Below, one piece after another: positions 37,150 through 48,743 of a stretch of 64,000 nt of DNA. The notes below the pieces were generated by a model, which was given only the letters and a program-made list of their open reading frames with translations, did not search any database and had not been told where the DNA came from. The DNA comes from Balanoglossus misakiensis. Its lineage: Eukaryota; Hemichordata. Position numbers and translations under genes: made by a program. Position 1 is the first letter of the stretch, and each line of letters begins with the position of its first letter. The stretch lies in the NCBI GenBank assembly GCA_040954595.2, contig CM082589.2:9362001-9426000 (forward strand). Reading direction: 5' to 3'.

Positions 37150-38648
37150 GTATGTACATTTCAACTCTTTTCACTATTGGCTGTACTATACATGCTACTT
37201 TAGTTGCATCTTTGCCACTAAAGAGATACCTATGGGGGCCCGTTCTGGTCAAAATTGTAGTTTATTAATAAAACGTGTTAGAATTAATTTTATAGAGCCT
37301 GGAATTAATTTTACCAGTATGTAGAATTATTTTTTATGTGCTTTAATTATTTTTTGTTGTCATGCAGAATTAATTGTATGTGTTCTAAATAATTATTTTA
37401 GCTTATCTTTGTTAGAAATAATTTTGCCAACAATATCCCAAATTATTTTTACGTGTACAATCGAATTAATTACAGGTGTAGTGTCGAATTAATTACAGGT
37501 GTAGTGTCGAATTAATTTTACGTGTTGTGTCATGTTTCCAAGATGGCAGTAAAGACAAACCTTCCCTATAGCATGTTCCGGTAGCATGCATCAGGATGTG
37601 TGCTCCATGCTGAAAGTGAATTTTTTGTTAGATACCTTAACATCTTTCATTGAATGTTTAATGTAGTCTGCCTGCAGTTGACAAGAATCTAATTAGTCAA
37701 ACACAAAAGAGAACTTTTCTAAAATACAATAATTATGAAGAAAGGTACAAAGATAGAGAGTGTGACTTAAATTGCTAATCTCATATACAGTCAATTCAAA
37801 TTACAGGTTGTTATTTTCATTCCTGACACACTTCCTAATAGACCCCTTAACTTCTCCCGATTAGAACATGGTTATCATAGTCAGTCAAGAGATAACAATA
37901 TTCTTCATTCTCCAAAATATAACAATCGGTTAGGTCAGATTTTAATCAAATTTGTTGGTCCCACACTTTGGAATAGCATTCCAGAAAGAATAAAAAATAT
38001 TCACCCTCATTACAATGTACAAATGAAATAAAACATTACTTGTTACTTGGTTTATAATATTTCATTGACCCAAGTTTAATAAAAATGACAACAGACATTG
38101 ATTTGAATACAAATATCTGTGGCTAATAGAATCTCACACTCCCAAGGACCTGGGATTGTATTTCTCACATGACTTGGGGAATTTCTGTCCCACTCGTGCC
38201 GCAGGCGAGTGTGGGACAAAATATCCCTGACGAGTGTGAGAAATATGATCCCAGGTCCTTGGTGTGTGAGATTATATTTCTCACATGGTCACAAATTAGA
38301 CATATTCGTTAAAAATGTTGAATAAATTACTCTGGAACTGTCGTCTGGCATGTTGTAGTCTCTCTCCCTATATACACATCGCCCCATTGGATAACATTAT
38401 GCACGCGTTAGCGAAAGAACACTTTGTCAACCAATCAGCGCTCGATTCTGTGAGAGTGTGGGATCAATTTGTTCTCACACTGAGATCTCAAACTCCAATC
38501 GTGGCAGGAGTGTGAGAAAGTAGTATATTGGCTGTCAATATGTAACACACCAGTATTCAAGAATGTAGACAGTGTGTTTGTCAATACAGCCAAGCAATAC
38601 ATCATTTGAATATTCATGTGTATAATCCAGTGGTTTTTCTCATGACAG

Positions 38649-38716
38649 GTTTAACACTGACACTGAGAGACATAGGCACAGCAAAGAGAGTGACCTTCTA
38701 TGGACCACCTAGATTG
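38649..38716 (+). CDS. ELAC2-like exon, copy 3
   Basis: Third copy in the tandem repeat, same reading and splice sites. The partial fourth repeat ends before this position. Confidence 0.6.
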
Positions 38717-40042
38717 GTATGTACATTTCAACTCTTTTCACTATTGGCTGTACTATACATGCTACTTTAGTTGCATCTTTGCCACTAAAGAGATACCTAT
38801 GGGGGCCCGTTCTGGTCAAAATTGTAGTTTATTAATAAAACGTGTTAGAATTAATTTTATAGAGCCTGGAATTAATTTTACCAGTATGTAGAATTATTTT
38901 TTATGTGCTTTAATTATTTTTTGTTGTCATGCAGAATTAATTGTATGTGTTCTAAATAATTATTTTAGCTTATCTTTGTTAGAAATAATTTTGCCAACAA
39001 TATCCCAAATTATTTTTACGTGTACAATCGAATTAATTACAGGTGTAGTGTCGAATTAATTACAGGTGTAGTGTCGAATTAATTTTACGTGTTGTGTCAT
39101 GTTTCCAAGATGGCAGTAAAGACAAACCTTCCCTATAGCATGTTCCGGTAGCATGCATCAGGATGTGTGCTCCATGCTGAAAGTGAATTTTTTGTTAGAT
39201 ACCTTAACATCTTTCATTGAATGTTTAATGTAGTCTGCCTGCAGTTGACAAGAATCTAATTAGTCAAACACAAAAGAGAACTTTTCTAAAATACAATAAT
39301 TATGAAGAAAGGTACAAAGATAGAGAGTGTGACTTAAATTGCTAATCTCATATACAGTCAATTCAAATTACAGGTTGTTATTTTCATTCCTGACACACTT
39401 CCTAATAGACCCCTTAACTTCTCCCGATTAGAACATGGTTATCATAGTCAGTCAAGAGATAACAATATTCTTCATTCTCCAAAATATAACAATCGGTTAG
39501 GTCAGATTTTAATCAAATTTGTTGGTCCAACACTGTGGAATAGCATTCCAGAAAGAATAAAAAAATATTCACCCTTGTTACAATGTACAAATGAAATAAA
39601 ATGTTACTTGTTACTTGGTTTATAATATTTCATTGACCCAAGTTTAATAAAAATGACAACAGACATTGATTTGATTACAAATACCTGTGGCTAATAGAAT
39701 CTCACACTCCCAAGGACCTGGGATCGTATTTCTCACATGACTTAAGGATTTTCTGTCCCACTCTTGCCGCATATCCCCGACGAGTGTGAGTAATATTTCT
39801 CACACGGTCACAAATAAGCCAAATTCATTAAAAACATTGAATAAATAATTCAGGAACTATCATCTGGCACGTTGTAGTCTCTGTCCTTATAATACACATC
39901 GCGCCATTGGATAAATTTAGTGCAACTTAGCAAAAGAACGCTTTGTCAACCTATCATATAAAGCTTTCATTTCAGTGAGAGTGTGGGATCGATTTGTTCT
40001 CACACTCCGATCTCAAACTCCAATCGTGCCAGGAGAGATACC

Positions 40043-40390
40043 TATGGGGGCAAAGATTTTTAATTTTACTAATTATTCCTGCGATCTGCCTTGGATTTCA
40101 TCCTGACCCCCATCTCTCGGGAAGTGCACAACCTCCCTCACATTTCGGCCTGTCAGGATGGATTCACCCACAGGGCCAGGTTTGACTGCTTGACTGAAGG
40201 GGCACCCTCCCATTTTTAGACTAGTATGTTTTTTCTAGTATAGCTGGTTTAGCGAGCTTTAGTTTTTATTGTCCATTTATTGGCCCTTGCGTTTTCTCTG
40301 TAATTTATTAAGTTTTGTTAAGCGAGTTTCTTGTTCGGGTATTAAAAGCCTTACTTTTACCTCAATCCAGTGTGGTGTGTTTCACTATCT
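40043..40390 (+). other. possible LTR or element end, unclassified
   Basis: After a truncated 'acctatgggggc' (the start of the 30954-type arm) comes a stretch with 'gggcaccctccc', T-rich sequence and 'gggtattaaaagccttactt', resembling the promoter/polyA half of an LTR. No second LTR or tRNA primer site seen. Confidence 0.25.
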
Positions 40391-40439
40391 ATTTAAATTA
40401 CAGGGTTAAGAAATCTAAAAAATCAACATGGTAAAACTA

Positions 40440-40625
40440 CACACTACAAAAATTGGTTTTCAAAAAATAAAAAGCTACACTACAAATATAAACACCACAA
40501 CTTGCTCCTCTACAAAAAATGTTTTTCCAATATAAAAAAACTACACTACAAACTTGCTACTCTACAATTTTTTTCCAATATAAAAAACTACACTACAAAC
40601 TTGCTACTCTACTACACTCTGTTTT
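40440..40625 (+). repeat. short tandem repeat
   Basis: Repeats of 'aaaactacactacaaacttgc' / 'tactctacaattttttccaatat', about 55-65 bp per unit, imperfect. Confidence 0.65.
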
Positions 40626-40633
40626 TATTTAAG

Positions 40634-40905
40634 ACAGCCCGTTTGCATGTGGCGCATTTTGCGTTGAACGCATGGATCAGCTCTTTTGTTGACATCTTCA
40701 GTTTGTTGACACCAAATACTAAAAAAGAGAAGAATAAACACATATCAGTTACACCATGCAGTAATAAGGAGAAGATTGCCAAGCATAATTGTTACATATG
40801 CAGTTGCCCAATACGAGTAATTTCCACCAACCGGAAGTCACACAATTCAACTAAAATTCAGGAAAAAAAACTTAATATCATTCAGGTACAAAAACTGTTG
40901 ACCTA
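40634..40905 (+). CDS. unidentified ORF, possible exon with a CxxC-like motif
   Basis: Open frame containing 'FALNAWISSFVDIFSLLTPN', a Lys-rich stretch and 'HNCYICSCPIRVISTNRKS', ending TAA at 40903-40905. The first part of the frame is low-complexity repeat. The Cys pair could begin a zinc-binding module; no family recognised. Confidence 0.25.
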
Positions 40906-41120
40906 ACTGATAAATTTCATTGAGTGTATTTGTAGTAGATGGTCAGAACAAATAAAATGAAATGTATAAGGATGAGATGCACCTTTATAATGATATTTAT
41001 TTTGAATCCAGTGAATATGGGATAGCCAATCAAAGAATTTCACTCCAGGGACATGCAAAAAATGTTATTATCATAGAATACAATCATTTAGACATTTTAA
41101 AGAAACCTTTTACTTACAAG

Positions 41121-41300
41121 TCAGTGCCGTTACAACATGCTGGTAGGGTGTTCCAATAAATGCGCTGGTATTCTTCCCGCTTAGTTGTTCGGGTTCAAAC
41201 AACCCATCCATCAGCTTTTTTATGACGTAAGATGGCGGCTTGTTCTTAGTACTCACAAAATTCAATCCCCACTTACTTACAAAGAGAAGGCTAAATGATT
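41121..41300 (-). CDS. exon resembling a BEN domain
   Basis: On the minus strand the frame reads 'NKPPSYVIKKLMDGLFEPEQ' and continues 'LSGKNTSAF' and 'HVVTAL', then a 'gtaagt' donor. BEN domains share a helix of the form K-L-[LM]-xx-[LF]-F-xx-E-[EQ]-L followed by a G/N-rich turn. BEN domains act in DNA binding and chromatin repression. Recognition is by eye and partial; the upstream border is unclear. Confidence 0.4.
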
Positions 41301-41530
41301 GCATTCAGAATAAACATGACCTATGTCAAAAAATTCATTGAGAAAAAAAATGTTTCCCTGTTAAAAGCAACAAATTTACATAATTAAACTGTGTATTAAA
41401 ATGCAAGCATGGGATAACATGAGGTACTAAAGAGAAGGGGTGTATTATGCATGTATATACTGACGTGGACTGGGGGGATGCAGAAGTGTGAGCGATGGCG
41501 TGCTTACATGAAGAACTGACACTTACATAG

Positions 41531-41641
41531 TTTGCCTTGGGAATGATTAACCCTCGTTTGGGCGTGTAATGACTATCCTCAGTGAAGCCTTTTGATGCAC
41601 AGGTGTGTACACAGCACTGGCGTGTTTTCTCAGCTCCTGCA
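41531..41641 (-). CDS. small exon upstream of the BEN-like exon
   Basis: Minus strand, acceptor 'ttttgcag' and donor 'gtaagt'. Reads 'AEKTRQCCVHTCASKGFTED' and ends 'YTPKRGLIIPKANY'. The CCxxxC cluster suggests zinc binding. Same strand as, and just upstream of, the BEN-like exon, so probably the same gene. Confidence 0.4.
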
Positions 41642-41679
41642 AAATAATAGTAACAAATTGAGTCGCACAAATGCACCCA

Positions 41680-42434
41680 CTATTTCTTGCTATTTCATAT
41701 TTCATTCAAATGTCTGCAACAACATATACTGTGCACATAACAGCCCCCCCCCCATGCACTGTTCCAATTACAAGACCTACCCCAATTCTTACTGGCACCA
41801 TGGACTTATACCACTTATACAATGATGCAACAGGCTTATCTTTTTATAGACACCTAACATTAGAATGACCTTGTATGTATACCACTCTATTCTGACAAAA
41901 ATGCAAGTTAATCAACATCACATATAAAATAATATAATATGAATAGAATAAAACCGATTCACAAAATATCAAATAGCTACTTGTTAGGCATTTGATTTTA
42001 AGTTGGATGGTGTTTGTGTATTGCAGAGGGATGTTTGTGTGCAGTAATCACGCTGTACATACCATGCAAGCTCTTAAGTTTGGCATACTATCACTCAAAT
42101 ATGACGCGTTATCGACCAAACTTAGTGTAATAACCCTTAAGTAACACCCTCTTATTTTAAAGAACACTCATTATTGAAGCCCATTAACCCTCACAACCAA
42201 GGTTCAGTCCAAACCCATTGTTATCTATGAAAAGGTTCAACCTGTATAGAAGGAACTGGGGGTGAAAGGGTTAAAGGGACAAAGTCTCAGTTTTGTCCTT
42301 TGACTCACTTGCTCTTATTAGAGGTTTCTACCTTTAAATGTTTCATGAAATGTTTAATCAAATCTGTCTACAATCGGAGTAGACATTGTTTACATACACC
42401 TTTTGTTAAATGATTGTTCTGTGCTGTATTTCAG
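41680..42434. other. non-coding stretch
   Basis: AT-rich. A short C run near 41744-41753 and a fragment of the TTAA MITE terminus near 42273 are the only structures seen. Confidence 0.5.
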
Positions 42435-42533
42435 ATTGTTGTCAGGAGCAGGTGAGAAATACAGTATGATATCTGAAGGTCTGAGTACTGCATTGCAGTT
42501 ATTTGATGATATGAAGACTTTGCGATATTCAAG
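42435..42533 (+). CDS. MED25-like exon (part of the von Willebrand A-like domain)
   Basis: Between 'gtatttcag' and 'gtaatt' the frame reads 'LLSGAGEKYSMISEGLSTAL' then 'QLFDDMKTLRYS'. The core EGLSTALQLFDD is nearly the same as the vWA region of Mediator subunit 25, which couples transcription factors to RNA polymerase II. The flanking parts of that domain are not found within several kb, so this looks like an orphan exon. Confidence 0.65.
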
Positions 42534-42733
42534 GTAATTATGGTAAAATTGTGAGGCTAAAGATCATTCTCTAAATTTATGGGCCCCACTTTTTGAGGTG
42601 GTTTATCTGTTTATGTAAAGCTCACCATGTCAACCAGGAAATGATTCCATACCTACAGTGGAGTACAACTGACGTGTGAAGTACATTGAAACGTGCCAAG
42701 TAAGGGCACCTCTGGGACCACACAACATGTCCT

Positions 42734-43095
42734 TTAAGGGATACAGGCTCTCTCTCCCGCTCGCTGCCCCTTATTCCATTAATTTTATTTGATACAAGAC
42801 ACCATTTATGTTATTATACATGTGGATATATAGTGAATCAACATTCAACCACACACAAAGTCTATCCTGCTTGTGGACATGAGAGTGAAAAAACTTGCCA
42901 AAATAAATAATCATTCTCTACCATTTATTCGTTTTGGGTGAGTTTTTACTCCCATATCATACATGCGGGATGGAAGTTGTGTATGGTTTAAAGTTCATTC
43001 ACTACATATACACATGTACATTAACATAAACAGTGTCTTGTATCAAACATTATTAATGGAAAAAGGGCAGCGAAAGAGAGACTTTGTCCCTTTAA
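42734..43095. mobile_element. TTAA-flanked palindromic MITE, copy 2
   Basis: Same family as 28699-29053: left arm 'ctcgctgccccttattcc' and 'gatacaagacaccatttatg', right arm 'agtgtcttgtatcaaacatt' and 'gagactttgtccctttaa'. More diverged at the left end (TTAAGGGATACAGG). A bare terminal fragment of the same family (ttaaagggacaaagtctc) occurs near 42273. Confidence 0.8.
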
Positions 43096-44225
43096 TAGAG
43101 AGGTGTCCTTAATAGAAATGTGCATGTAATATTCTATTCAAGCCATTACTTTTGTCTTGAACAATGTGTCCTGATTAGAGAGATGTCTGTATTGATAGGT
43201 TTCACTGTATTATCAACATTTTCAGTTTCATAATCCTTCTGTGTTTGCCAGAGAATTTTGACAGCAGTCAAAAGCTTTCTCTGCCATACCCACAATAAAA
43301 GAAAGCTTGCACCTGTGTTTTACTGTTTTCAAAGGGGAAATCTGGTCCAGCTGATTTCTACATAATTTGGTAGCTTTGAGGTCACTCTTTCAGAAAAAAA
43401 AAACATATTCGTCAAGTATAAGTCGTCAGGTATTTTACAAAATCGAGGGAAAGTTGGCAGAATTTATAATATGGCCTTAACTGTAATTTGAATCATGGGA
43501 AAAAAAGCGCCAGGACCAACTTCCATCCACCTTGGTGTGGGTGATACCATTTTCCAATGGGTGTAACTGCGTGACGGCTTGGGTATCTGTTGCTGAGCAA
43601 ATATTTGAAATCATACAATCCAGATTCTAAAGTTCACAGGACAAATATACAACATGTTTACATGGCCATTTACAACCAATTCATCCTATTGTGGTGATGT
43701 ACAAAACCTTTTTTGTGGTTTGTTAAAGTTTTCATTACTCTAAATGGGTACTTCCATAAAATGGTAGTAATATATTTATTAATATTTATTACACATCACA
43801 TATTATTACTCGCTCTGGCTTTTTTGTCAAATTTTCAAATAAAAAAGGCAGTTATTACTTTGATGGGACCAAGAAAAGATTTTGCCATAGGATATCAAAA
43901 GGACACTTTCATTGTTTTTATGAAATGTTGTTTTTCTGTTCTATAAAAGATGAAAATTGTTCTACTCCATTTTTGGGTCAAAAAATATTTTCATCAGATT
44001 GGTTTGAGGGTTAGATGTTGTAGCTAATAGTGTAAAGGCCATGATTGTTTTTGTTCACAAATATATTCAATTACAATGTATCATTATTATGCAGTTTTAC
44101 CAATGTTGAGAGGCTTTCCTTGTCAACTGGCCTGTGTGTATGCATCAAATCCTTCATGTAAAAGGTCAAATCAGAAAGTATTTCTAACAATGATTAGACT
44201 AAACTAGGAGACTTTTGAGGAGAGT

Positions 44226-44440
44226 TTGAGGAGACATCATGGCCTTGTGGTGAGGGCACAGGGTTGTGGGTTCAAGAACAAGACCTGGACATGGCCGTGG
44301 GTTTTCTATCTGAGGATGGTGACTTCATGACCGCGATATTGTGCCCTTGAGCGCAGCACTTTACCTCTCATTGTTTTGGAGGAACTGGCTTTGTATACTA
44401 GTGATCTGCACCTGTTCCAGTCATTCTATCCTAGGTAGAC
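44226..44440 (+). mobile_element. tRNA-derived SINE
   Basis: Contains an A-box-like 'tggccttgtggtg' (about 44240) and a B-box-like 'gggttcaagaac' (about 44269) at tRNA spacing. A tail follows with 'gtgcccttgagcgcagcact' and 'ttacctctcattg', typical of the body of deuterostome SINEs. No tRNA cloverleaf with a clear anticodon arm, so it is not called a tRNA gene. Confidence 0.65.
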
Positions 44441-44695
44441 ATATTTTCTTTGTTTGCAATAGATGAATTACTGTCAAACAGGAAATTATTGTGAACTTCG
44501 CGAGAACCAAAAAATGCAAATTAAAAGTCACGTAAAAATGTTTTTCAGGGATAATGGTGCAGTTAGTGAAATATAAGAAAGCAAAATTTAAGTGTAGCAT
44601 AACAGTTGTCTCTATTGATATTGCAAACATTTCCAGTCACAGAAATTTCCCGTTTTACAGTATATAAATAAATCAACTAAATATTTTTACTACAG

Positions 44696-44958
44696 GTGCC
44701 GCACCAACAAGTCATCTGTCACTTGGACAACCAAGTCAAATTGGAAGTCAGTCTCCACAACAACTGCCATCCTCTCAACAGAAACTGACTCAACCAAGTC
44801 AGCCCCAGATGCAGGGCCAAGGTCAAAGGTCATCAATGTCTTTTGGTCAGCCTACCACTTAACCCAACCAACCAGTATCCACTGTCACAGCAAACAGGAC
44901 ACAACAACCCAATGTGACTGTTTGAAGTATCCCCATGAGACAATTTTCATCCACCCAG
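44696..44958 (+). pseudogene. Gln/Ser/Pro-rich exon, MED25-linker-like, frame disrupted
   Basis: Starts after 'actacag'. One frame reads 'APTSHLSLGQPSQIGSQSPQ' then 'QPQMQGQGQ' and 'MSFGQPTT', followed by TAA. Q/N-rich reading resumes in another frame ('NPTNQYPLSQQTGHNNP'), which suggests an indel near 44858-44865. MED25 has a Q/P-rich linker after its vWA domain, so the order fits. The previous exon leaves two bases while this frame needs one, so exons are missing between them. Confidence 0.45.
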
Positions 44959-45383
44959 GTACAGTTGTGGTCTACCTTCTACTTTATGAGATTTAAATTA
45001 GCTGTTTCTAGTTACCCATCCTGTGAATTGAAAGCTTTTTATGACTGTTTCACATAGCCTTGTCTAACCATTATCTTTACAGTAGACTATTGTTTCAAAA
45101 CAAATTCAAAACTTCTGTTTTGGTTGCTAGAAACCCACTCTGTAAATGCTAAGACTTTTTTGGATAATGCCACAGACTCAGTAATCAAATTCAATTTTTA
45201 ATGTGATTAATGTTGATAAGCCCTAAAACTCAACCCCATCCAAATGTGTGTTGAAAATAGGACTTTGAGAGTTGCAAGCTCAACATCGAATCAAAAATTG
45301 CAGTCATGAATTAAAAATGGGGTTTTGAATACTGGCCTTGATAATGCTCCATATTAACTAGGTTTGTTAATCTTTTTGGACAG

Positions 45384-45567
45384 GCAACTTCACCACCAAA
45401 GATGACTTCCCAGCATGCACCAGCTGCTGCACTGAAAGGCGTAGAAGGTGTCATGCAAATGGCAAATGCTTGTCAGTTCAGTAAGACGCCACCAATTGCT
45501 GATGTGAATTCTATCAACTCACAGCCACAGGAGAGATGGCCAGGTACAGATTCACAGACACAAAGAG
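45384..45567 (+). CDS. Ala/Gln-containing exon, possibly MED25-like linker
   Basis: Between 'ggacag' and 'gtaggt' (an earlier donor 'gtacag' lies at 45544). Reads 'ATSPPKMTSQHAPAAALKGV' then 'MQMANACQFSKTPPI'. It is in frame with the end of the preceding exon (SSTQ|ATSP). The Ala/Val-rich helix before a Pro-rich turn recalls the MED25 linker, but this is weak. Confidence 0.4.
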
Positions 45568-45572
45568 GTAGG

Positions 45573-45909
45573 TACAGTCAAACCTGTCTATACTGGCCAG
45601 ACAGGGGACTTTCCTAACTGGCCTTTATAGAAAGGTGGCCTCTACAGTCAGGTCATTTAATGTGCAATGTGTAATATATTGCTATATTATTGTGGGCTTA
45701 TACCAGAGTGATTAGACGACACAGGACATGTGTGTACAAACTAGACAGCCATGCTGCTTTTTTATTGCCAACTGCACATGCTCACTCGTTCAGCCTCGTA
45801 CACTGCAAATTTATACATAACAGTAAATACCAATACATAACACAATGTATATGGACTGTAACAGAGTAGCCACTATATAGAGGTGGCACCTAACACGGGT
45901 TTGACTGTA
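45573..45909. mobile_element. TACAGTCAAACC inverted-repeat element, copy 1
   Basis: Begins 'tacagtcaaacctgtcta' and ends 'gggtttgactgta', so the ends are inverted and start with TA as in mariner-type MITEs. It begins five bases after the splice donor at 45568. Relatives lie at 60244 and 60888. Confidence 0.65.
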
Positions 45910-46157
45910 ACATCTGTTATGTTGCCATGGCAGTCATTTACTGTTAATTTGATTATACAGAGGAAAAAATATTAAAGTTCCCTTTCTTATATTCTCATAT
46001 CAGTGGCAGAGTACGCCAGTGTCACTGTAAAATTTTGTCGACATTTTTGCTAAGTTAGCTGTAGTAGCTGTTGGCTATTTTTTCTGTATTTTTAATCCAA
46101 GGAATTAAAGTGAATTCAATGCTTATAAATAATTTCTAATTTCTTCTTACCCTCCAG

Positions 46158-46280
46158 ATATGAATGAATGTCACAGTGGTGGATATGCATGTCGACACTA
46201 TTGTCAGAATACCCATGGTAGTTATCGCTGCACTTGCAGACCAGGATTCTATCTGCTGGATGATGGCCATGCATGTGCTG
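46158..46280 (+). CDS. calcium-binding EGF-like domain exon 1 (intact)
   Basis: A 123-nt phase 1-1 exon between 'ccctccag' and 'gtatgt'. Reads DMNECHSGGYACRHYC, then 'GSYRCTCRPGFYL' and 'GHACAG'. All six Cys and the D-x-N-E-C calcium motif are present. cbEGF exons of this phase build extracellular matrix and receptor proteins such as fibrillins, fibulins and nidogens; the parent gene cannot be named. Confidence 0.8.
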
Positions 46281-46295
46281 GTATGTAACTGTGGA

Positions 46296-46946
46296 TTTTG
46301 GTCTCTTCTGTGGCTACATTGTCTGGGGATTGTATATTGCTATGGTTACAATCAGCTAAACGTTGGTCTCTTCTGTGGCTACACTGTTTGGGGATTGCAT
46401 ATTGCTATGGTTACAATCAGCTAAACATTGGTCTCTTCTGTGGCTACATTGTTTGGGGATTGTATATTGCTATGGTTACAATCAGCTAAACATTGGTCTC
46501 TTCTGTGGCTACATTGTTTGGGGATTGTATATTGCTATGGTTACAATCAGCTAAACATTGGTCTCTTCTGTGGCTATACTGTTTGGGGATTGTATATTGC
46601 TATGGTTACAATCAGCTAAACATTGGTCTCTTCTGTGGCTACATTGTTTGGGGATTGTATATTGCTATGGTTACAATCAGCTAAACATTGGTCTCTTCTG
46701 TGGCTACACTGTTTGGGGATTGTATATTGCTATGGTTACAATCAGCTAAACATTGGTCTCTTCTGTGGCTACACTGTTTGGGGATTGTATATTGCTATGG
46801 TTACAATCAGCTAAACATTGGTCTCTTCTGTGGCTACACTGTTTGGGGATTGCATATTGCTATGGTTACAATCAGCTAAACATTGGTCTCTTCGATGGCT
46901 ACTCTGTTTGGGGATTGTATATTGCTATGGTTACAATCAGCTAAAC
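46296..46946 (+). repeat. 65-bp minisatellite, about ten copies
   Basis: Unit landmarks are 'ttggtctcttctgtggctac' and 'gctatggttacaatcagcta'. Starts fall every 65 bp from about 46298 to 46883 with few differences. It starts within 20 bp of the EGF exon donor. The ORFs it creates are repeat artefacts. Confidence 0.95.
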
Positions 46947-47599
46947 ACACATCCTGTCTATCCATTGCACACATTTTAAAATTTGAAATCAACCGCACAC
47001 TCGTACTGAACACATGTTTGTTGAAATTGTATCTCAGAATTTTTCGAATTATAATTATGCATAATATAAACAAATTAACAAATGTGAAAACTTATCTTTG
47101 AAAATTTGTTTGCAAGTGTGAAAAAGTACTCTGTATTTTAAAAATCAGACAAAGTTTTGCTGACAGGGTACATGAGTTTCAGGGGATTTTGTTAAAATGA
47201 GAATGATAGAGAGTTAAATTCCTAGAAAGGGATCTCCATGGATATTGAGGACTTTGGTGTAAAAACAATTAATTGATCAAGAAATATGTGGTTAAGAATA
47301 TGTGTTATCAACCTCACACGATACTATAAGACTGTCTGATATATTCATGTACAAGTATTTTCACTACTTATTTGCATAATTCAATGAAATTAGCATAAAT
47401 TATCAACCTATAGCTAAATAAATTACCTCTGCAAAGAATAAATATACACTTAGAAAATTCATATAGTTTTCATCTCATTTTAAAGACATTACAAAATGCT
47501 TCTCTGAGGGTACAGTAATTTTTAACGGGTATATTCTTGATAACTCATCACCATGAATGATCATTTCAAAACTTAACAAGGCATATGGCTAAATAGGAT

Positions 47600-47880
47600 T
47601 CAGTGTTTGTGCACCTTCTATCCACAATGCTGGATCTATTGACAGTTTTCAACGGGGTTTAAAGACTCGTCTTTTTATTCAGCACTATTTCATTCCATTG
47701 TTTTTTTGGTTTATAGGGATTGTCTTTCAGAACTGTTTCTGTTTGTTTTGGGTTTTTAAGTGTAATTTTTTATCCTTTAAGCTTTCACTTGTTTTCTAAT
47801 TTTATTATTTTCTGTAGAAGATGTATGTGTATTACATTTGTTAGAAAATAAATAATAATAAAATAAATAAATAATAATAA
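47600..47880 (+). mobile_element. LINE 3' end with A/T-rich microsatellite tail
   Basis: Reads 'APSIHNAGSIDSFQRGLKTR' then 'LFIQHYF', the usual end of CR1/L2-type non-LTR polymerases. About 150 bp of 3' UTR and a (AATAATA)n tail at 47844-47880 follow, as expected for a 5'-truncated insertion. Confidence 0.6.
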
Positions 47881-47896
47881 CTATCTTTGATTTCAG

Positions 47897-48013
47897 ATGT
47901 CAATGAATATATGGAGAGAGCAGATCTTTGTGAAGGCCAGTGTGTGAATACAGCAGGCTCTTTTTATTTCACTTGTGCTGTGGAATATTGATTGGTCAAT
48001 GGAGAGTGTACAG
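47897..48013 (+). pseudogene. EGF-like exon 2, damaged
   Basis: A 117-nt phase 1-1 exon (acceptor 'gatttcag', donor 'gtaaga'). Reads DVNEYMERADLCEGQCVN, then 'AGSFYFTCAVEY', TGA at 47989-47991 and 'LVNGECTG'. The first Cys is Tyr, a later Cys is Phe and there is an in-frame stop. Confidence 0.7.
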
Positions 48014-48743
48014 GTAAGATCAACACAATATAGAAATAATGGACGACGCCATGACCATTAACGTTTGTTTATGGGCAAGGGCGAGGGGAAAGCCAAAAAT
48101 TCATGGGCGAGGCTTCCGAGCCCATTAATTTTAGCTTAGCTAGAGCCCTGCATTTATTTCCATTACATTACCAACAATCTCAAGAAAACCATCAATATTT
48201 CTGAAAATGTCCCACACACAAGACTAGGGGCCCCGGAACTTGTGTTATGCAAAATGTTGTGTTCACTGAACTGTTTGCTAATATTACTATTCAGATTTAC
48301 GGGCATGTAAACAAACCATTACTGGGTATTTGTGGTCAGTGATGTCGTTCATCTTGACCAATTAAAATGCGACGCACAGACCACGGTAATATAATATGTG
48401 GGCAACGAAAGGTCCTGTATCTGTAACTTTTGAATTTTTATTCAGTATTATTCTGGTTATCACCCATCATTTCTTGTTCAGCTCGGTGAAGCTGGGTAAG
48501 CAATGTTGTTATTGTTTAAACATTGTATTCAAGCCTGGGTCTGGACTTGGATGCAATTTGTCAATAATAACAGTGATTGGTAACTGCATGTTTACATAAC
48601 TGGCTATCTGTTAAAGAGACCATTTGCTGTGTGTACAGTACACATGCCATTGGCAGCTTATGGGTCAGCCAGTGTTTGCCTGTTAATCTCTCGATGTGTG
48701 TTATTCTGTCTGTATAGTCAGATCGCACGGTACTCATTAACAT
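48014..48743. other. non-coding stretch
   Basis: Intronic-type sequence with no supported feature. Confidence 0.5.

Larger units (their letters stand above)
34400..40030 (+). repeat. 1,567-bp tandem repeat, three full copies and a partial fourth
   Basis: Unit starts ('tttccaagatggcggtaaag' or '...ggcagtaaag') fall at 34400, 35967, 37534 and 39101. Each full unit contains, in order, a LINE 3'-end fragment, a 'CTCACACTCC' inverted-repeat element, an ELAC2-like exon, and about 300 bp of the arm of the 30952-33875 element. Units 2 and 3 are almost identical; unit 1 has a few more differences; unit 4 is more diverged and ends near 40030, before the exon. Confidence 0.9.

Noticed and set aside
41335-41676. 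THAP-type zinc finger on the minus strand
   Set aside because: The Cys spacing (CCxxxC) and missing downstream CxxH pair do not fit the THAP C2CH pattern.
44234-44300. tRNA gene
   Set aside because: A- and B-box-like motifs are present but the acceptor and anticodon stems do not fold, and a SINE body follows.
46164-46944. Series of 63-codon ORFs
   Set aside because: Artefacts of the 65-bp minisatellite; each is the same repeat read from a new start.
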